From contig JAIUPT010000042.1 of NCBI GenBank assembly GCA_022315425.1, positions 2,046,001 to 2,110,000 on the forward strand: DNA of 64,000 nucleotides, written 5' to 3'. The notes beneath the pieces are model-generated. The model did no database searches and was not told where the DNA came from. It saw only the letters and a program-made list of their open reading frames with translations. A program made the translations under genes and the position numbers. This DNA is from Pseudevernia furfuracea. Lineage: Eukaryota > Ascomycota > Lecanoromycetes > Lecanorales > Parmeliaceae. Positions 59,279-64,000 of this stretch are shown here, piece by piece (the stretch's first letter is position 1; each line of letters opens with the position of its first letter).

Positions 59279-59314
59279 ACAATATATACAATATATACAA
59301 TATGTACAATATGT
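59279..59314. repeat. Four 9-bp tandem repeats upstream of the GH64 gene
   Basis: ACAATATAT twice, then ACAATATGT twice. Located about 125 bp upstream of the GH64 start codon, in its promoter or 5' UTR. Confidence 0.9.
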
Positions 59315-59813
59315 ACAGATATGAAAGGAAGATTAGATCTTAGGTGAGACGCATGATGGGATTCGGCCGAAGAGCACCGCTGAAGAGCACCGCCTTGCTC
59401 TATATATGTTGAGCTGAAAAAGGATCCCTCTCGGGGATTGAGCAGGTGGCCTCAGACAGGGGAATCTTGTGCAAGCGAATGGTGCAGGTGAATGATCAAA
59501 AGGGCAAATAATGTTCAGATGTTCAACGCGTTGCTATGCACAATGACTGGTTTTTAGCAGAGGCTCTGCGGAGAAAAGATGAAAAGACTGTGGGGAAGAA
59601 GTGTGGGGAAAGGGAACAAGGTCAAGTGGTCTTTTAGTGTTTTGCTGAGATCGTTGGTAGCGTAATCTATTGGTAGGCTAGAGTAGCGTCGATTGAATTT
59701 AAATACCCGCATAAACGCGTCTCACCGGAATTTGGCATTTGGGAATTTTGGCAAGTGACCAGAAAACACCTTCCTCCAAAGCATTGCCCTATTACTACTC
59801 AACCATCCTGATC

Positions 59814-61562
59814 ATGGTGCGTGACCTTCAAATATATGTCAGACTCCGACTAATCTTCCCTAGGCCGCCTTTAATCCTACACAAATTTTCGGCGACGAAG
59901 TCACGGAAGAGAAGGGCGAGAATGCGCGTCTCTCCGCTTTTGTCGGCGCAATCGCCGTGGGGGATTTGGTCAAGAGTACACTCGGTCCGAAGGGAATGGA
60001 CAAAATACTACAATCAGCGTACCTGCGCCCCAGCGCCCGTCCTTAAGCTGCAATGCTGACGTGTACCAGCTCAACAGGCCAGATAATGGTCACAAACGAC
60101 GGTGCCACAATCCTCAAGTCAATAGCGTTAGACAACGCCGCCGCAAAAGTGCTTGTCAACATATCAAAGGTGCAAGATGACGAAGTTGGGGATGGCACTA
60201 CGTCTGTGACAGTGTTGGCGGCAGAACTACTACGGGAGGCTGAGAAACTGGTGGAGAAGAAGATACATCCGCAGACAATCATTGAAGGATATCGGATAGC
60301 AAGTAACGTGGCTCTTGCCGCTCTGGAAGCCACAGCCGTCGACCACAGCAAAGACAAGGAAGTCTTCCGCAAGGATCTGATGGCAATAGCACGGACAACA
60401 CTCAGCTCGAAGGTGCTAAGCCAGGATCGAAATCATTTCGCCGAACTTGCTTGTGATGCTGTCTTGCGGATGAGAGGGTCAACGGATCTCAGCCATATCC
60501 AAATCATAAAAAAGGCTGGTGGGAAGCTGAATGACTCGTATCTGGATGAGGGTTTCATCCTGGACAAGCAGATAGGAGTCAACCAGCCCAAGAGACTTGA
60601 GAATGCCAAAATACTGGTCGCTAATACTGCCATGGATACGGACAAGATCAAGATCTTCGGGGCGAGAGTCAAGGTCGAGTCGACAGGAAAGTTGGCCGAG
60701 CTAGAAAAGGCTGAGAGGGAGAAGATGAAAGCGAAGGTGGAGAAGATCAAGAGTCACGGCATCAATTGTTTCGTCAATCGGCAGCTCATCTATAATTGGC
60801 CCGAGCAGCTGTTCTCGGACGCTGGAATCGTTTCGATAGAACACGCCGATTTCGACGGCATTGAACGGTTAGCGTTGGTGACAGGAGGAGAGATTGCCTC
60901 AACGTTCGACCACCCGGAGAGCGTAAAGCTAGGCCATTGTGACCTTATTGAAGAAGTCATCATCGGGGAAGATACGTTAATCAAGTTTTCCGGTGTCGCC
61001 GCGGGACAAGCTTGCACCATAGTACTACGGGGAGCGACGGAACAATTACTGGATGAGGCAGAACGATCCTTACACGACGCCTTGGCTGTGCTATCCCAGA
61101 CAGTGCGAGAACCTAAGACTACACTTGGAGGCGGATGCGCGGAGATGGTCATGGCTAAGGCGGTTGAGCAGGCGGCACCAAATGTGACAGGAAAAAAGGC
61201 AATCGCGGTGGACTCTTTTGCTACGGCACTGCGTCAGCTTCCCACAATCCTTGCCGACAATGCCGGATTTGACTCCAGCGATCTTGTCGCGAGGCTGAAG
61301 ACGGCAATCTACCAAGGGATGACGAGTTCAGGACTGGATCTTTTAACCGCCGGGGGTGGCATTGCAGACATGAGGGAGCTGGGAGTGATTGAGAGCTACA
61401 AGCTGAAGCGGGCTGTGGTGTCTTCTGCCAGCGAAGCAGCAGAGGTAAGGCGATGCTCAAAGTTGAAACAGTGATGGTGTGATGTGACTGACCTTTTCAC
61501 AGCTTTTGTTACGGGTTGACAACATTATTCGAAGCGCACCACGGAAACGAGAGAGGATGTAA
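59814..61562 (+). CDS. CCT2: Chaperonin TCP-1 / CCT subunit beta
   Basis: Four exons (59814-59816, 59864-60018, 60070-61444, 61503-61562) encode 530 aa. It is one of eight subunits of the cytosolic CCT/TRiC ring that folds actin and tubulin. Strong family blocks: QIFGDEVTEEKGENARLSAF, DLVKSTLGPKGMDKILQS, MVTNDGATILKS, the ATPase motif VGDGTTSVTVLAAELL, HPQTIIEGYR, LGGGCAEMVM and YKLKRAVVSSASEAAE, ending RVDNIIRSAPRKRERM. The ATG is followed at once by a GTGCGT donor, so exon 1 contributes only the initiator Met. The conserved AAFNPTQIFGDEV block starts at the first base of exon 2. Confidence 0.97.
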
Positions 61563-62227
61563 ACAATGATAGGAACAGTCTATGATATGCCCGTTGATCT
61601 GCATGGAGCGGAGTTTGAGCGCTGCCATGTAGCAAAAAGAGATTCGTCATGAATGATCATTGGTCTGAAGCTTTGCCACCACACCACAATCTTTGTCCTG
61701 CTGCTGCAAGCGTAAGGAGGCATGAAGTCAGCTCCGCCTGCTATGAGTAGTATCTGCAACTGCGGCTTTGACATTACTTCTATCGTCCAGCAAGCCACAC
61801 TCATGCCATTTGACATTGATTACTCTATATTCATTTCATTTCGACAAGCCCGATCAAACAAAGGGTTGAAATTACTTTGGAATTTTGGTATTGGCCCCCA
61901 AGTAATCATCCAAAGGTTGTCGATTCGCCGTACGGTGTACCTGCGACATGCGGCTATATGACGGGCCGAGGCCGCTTTGCACGCGTACTATGATTGGACG
62001 GCCAATTCTGTTACGAAGACTAGACTCGATTTGGCAAGGTTGCAACAATTCACGGCTGAGCAATGAACCATGAATTAAATTCTAAGGTATCTGCTACGCC
62101 CTCGTCTGACAGGGCCCCTCCCTCCACAATCCTCCTTACATTCTTCAACCATTTACATCATCATCATCATCATTGCTCATACATATTTCTACAATAACTA
62201 CACATAGAATCACTTGGTTTTCCCACA
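61563..62227. other. Intergenic
   Basis: No gene seen. It ends with a (CAT/CATCAT)-rich leader just before the IRE1 uORF. Confidence 0.5.
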
Positions 62228-62305
62228 ATGTTCAGCCTTTCCTCCAGGCTGGCCCAATGCAGTCTTCCATCTTCTTGCATCAGTACCATCAAAGCTGCCT
62301 ATTGA
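62228..62305 (+). promoter_or_regulatory. Possible uORF in the IRE1 leader
   Basis: A 25-codon open frame (ATG 62228, TGA 62303-62305) ends 30 bp before the IRE1 start codon. Its ATG context (CACAATGT) is reasonable. Whether the mRNA includes it depends on the transcription start, which I cannot see. Confidence 0.4.
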
Positions 62306-62335
62306 GCCATTTGTGTAGCATCCCTCCCCACCATC

Positions 62336-64000
62336 ATGCGTCGACCTCCGGGCGCTGCCAGGACCGTAGTCTCAGCATTGACTGTGTCTTTGCTGCTACT
62401 GCCCTTGTTGGTGGGCTCACAGCAGCTGCCTCAGCAACAAAATCGCAAATCACCACACGAGCACCCTGCCATTGATCACCACACACACACCGGATCATCC
62501 CGCTCTCAGGATGAAAGCACATTCGAAACAACAAATTACAGACACCGGAAAGATACAACGCTGAACCAACAAAAAGCGAGCGCCGTCGCTACAAACCCTC
62601 TAGCTCTGGCCGGTGAAGACCGTGCCGTGCGAGCTGTCCAACCTGCTCGAGGCTCCGGCAAATCAGCCGGGCTTACCACGCCGCTCAATGCGCGCTCGTT
62701 ACAGGACTGGGAGGTCGAGGACTTTGTGCTACTGGCGACCGTAGACGGATCGATATACGCACGAGATAGAAAGACTGGAGCACCTAAATGGAAGTTGGAG
62801 GTGGATAGGCCTATGGTCGAGACGACATACCATGTCCCAAACAATTCATTGCTTGATGGATCGAAGCCTGAGTACGACTTTCTCTGGATTGTGGAGCCCA
62901 GCAGGGACGGAGACATCTACATCTATAATCAAGGCGGCCTTGGCGGCTTACAAAAGCTGCACCTAACGGTGAAGCAGTTGGTGGCCGACATGTCGCCATA
63001 CGAAAGTGTAGACCCTGCTGTGGTCTACAATGGAGAGAAGAAGACCAAACTCTATACGGTGGATGCAACGACAGGCACCATCAGCAAAGTCTTTGGTGCC
63101 GGAGGATCCCTGAGCAAAGAGCCAAGATGCCCAAAGCCCGGCGGCCTTGATGTGCTTGACGATGAAGAGTGCGCCACCAGAGGCTCTTTTGTCCTCGGCC
63201 GGACTGAGTACACAATCACGATTCAAAATCGAGATACAACGGAGCCGATCTGTACCTTGAGATACTCAGAGTGGGGTCCAAATACTCGAGACGGGGACTT
63301 GCATAGCCAGTACTCAAGCACCATGGACAACAAGTATATCTATCCATTACACGACGGAAGCATCTTCGGCTGGGACTATGGCCAAATGATGGACCGGCAG
63401 AAGTCATATACGCAGAAGCTCTCGTCTCCTGTCGTTAGAGTCTTTGATGTCGCCCGTCCGTTGCAAATCGATGATCAGGATCCGCAACTCATAGTGTTGC
63501 CTCAGCCTGTGGGTCCTATCGATAATGAGATCTATGATACCTTCAGCGCAAAGAATCGGATATTCGTCAATCACACCGAAGCTGGAGGGTGGTTCGCTAT
63601 GTCCGAGAATACCTATCCGTTAGTAACTGGCAAAGCAAAAGCGGCCCAATGTTATGATAGAGACTGGCTCGAGACAACCACGTCAATGCAATCCTTGACC
63701 CTCGCCCAGCGTCAGGAAAGCTTTGTCGGCGTACATGCACTTTCTGAGCTTGAAACAAGACCAGGTAGTGGTCTGACTATCTCTGGGCCGGAAACCCCGG
63801 CGGCCAATGACTCCCCTGTTGAGGTCTACCCAGATTCGTCCTTGTCGACCTCATTGCCAATCATAGGTAACAGCAGAATCATTGGGACTGCTGTTGACAA
63901 CTTTTCTGACATATTTGTTCTGTGTTTCATTTTTGCTGTGGGTACGTTCCTTTACATCAATTGGAGGCCAATTTTCAGGCACATCAGAAAGCGTTTGGAG
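62336..64000 (+). CDS. IRE1: ER stress sensor kinase/endoribonuclease Ire1, luminal and TM part (cut by window end)
   Basis: Open from the ATG at 62336 to the window end, 555 codons without an intron. Ire1 senses unfolded proteins in the ER lumen and splices HAC1/hacA mRNA. A signal peptide is clear (TVVSALTVSLLLLPLLVGSQ). The luminal domain has PQQ-propeller-like strands: DFVLLATVDGSIYARDRKTG, WKLEVDRPMVETTY, DFLWIVEPSRDGDIYIY, LYTVDATTGTI, RGSFVLGRTEYTITIQ and IYPLHDGSIFGWD. A single TM helix (about residues 524-545, IFVLCFIFAVGTFLYI) is followed by the basic start of the cytosolic part. The kinase and RNase domains should lie just beyond the window. Confidence 0.92.
   Translation, partial: MRRPPGAARTVVSALTVSLLLLPLLVGSQQLPQQQNRKSPHEHPAIDHHTHTGSSRSQDESTFETTNYRHRKDTTLNQQKASAVATNPLALAGEDRAVRAVQPARGSGKSAGLTTPLNARSLQDWEVEDFVLLATVDGSIYARDRKTGAPKWKLEVDRPMVETTYHVPNNSLLDGSKPEYDFLWIVEPSRDGDIYIYNQGGLGGLQKLHLTVKQLVADMSPYESVDPAVVYNGEKKTKLYTVDATTGTISKVFGAGGSLSKEPRCPKPGGLDVLDDEECATRGSFVLGRTEYTITIQNRDTTEPICTLRYSEWGPNTRDGDLHSQYSSTMDNKYIYPLHDGSIFGWDYGQMMDRQKSYTQKLSSPVVRVFDVARPLQIDDQDPQLIVLPQPVGPIDNEIYDTFSAKNRIFVNHTEAGGWFAMSENTYPLVTGKAKAAQCYDRDWLETTTSMQSLTLAQRQESFVGVHALSELETRPGSGLTISGPETPAANDSPVEVYPDSSLSTSLPIIGNSRIIGTAVDNFSDIFVLCFIFAVGTFLYINWRPIFRHIRKRLE

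Noticed and set aside
1..64000. CRISPR arrays, insertion sequences, bacterial operons, complete transposons
   Set aside because: Eukaryotic genome with spliced genes; no regularly spaced repeats, transposase or reverse-transcriptase motifs seen.
1..64000. tRNA or rRNA genes
   Set aside because: A by-eye look for T-loop-like sequence found only isolated GTTCGAA-type strings (for example near 9788 and 36649) without matching stems; a covariance-model scan would settle this.

Overview
The window is nuclear DNA of a filamentous ascomycete (Pezizomycotina). Most genes have several short introns of about 45-75 nt with GT..AG ends and CTGAC/CTAAC-type branch points. Both strands carry genes, and the protein set is typical of the group: an MFS sugar transporter, an NpgA-type phosphopantetheinyl transferase, a GH64 glucanase, F-box proteins, and a protein kinase joined to kinesin-light-chain-type TPRs. 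I cannot fix the class or genus. All gene models were spliced by eye; the total coding length was checked to be a multiple of three for every complete multi-exon model. Family names come from recognised motifs, not from searches.

Layout. 0-12 kb: the 5' part of an unknown minus-strand gene, a nonsense-truncated membrane-family gene, a gamma-glutamylcyclotransferase-like gene, a gene-poor stretch of about 4.5 kb with microsatellites, and a sugar transporter. 12-26 kb: kinase-TPR gene, PPTase, a 1893-residue protein with the layout of a meiotic chromosome-axis protein (Red1/SYCP2-like), RRS1 (ribosome assembly) and mS29/RSM23 (mitoribosome). 26-36 kb: RhoGAP, a poorly resolved unknown gene, BET2 (Rab geranylgeranylation), a zinc-finger-like protein and an F-box protein. 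36-44 kb: mostly non-coding or decayed sequence around an eight-exon formamidase, including a broken paralogue of the F-box gene. 44-64 kb: MSH3, a large F-box protein, a CSC1/OSCA-type channel, PCH2/TRIP13, a GH64 glucanase, CCT2, and the luminal and transmembrane part of IRE1, cut by the window end.

How the genes work together. There is no operon or biosynthetic cluster; most genes are housekeeping. Three concern chromosomes: PCH2/TRIP13 remodels HORMA-domain axis proteins, the Red1/SYCP2-like protein would be an axis core to which HORMA proteins bind, and MSH3 acts in mismatch repair. RRS1 and mS29 are divergent from a 232-bp intergenic region containing PAC-type (GCGATGAG) motifs, which suggests co-regulation with ribosome synthesis. 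The Red1/SYCP2-like protein and the kinase-TPR protein are the most interesting candidates for undescribed biology.
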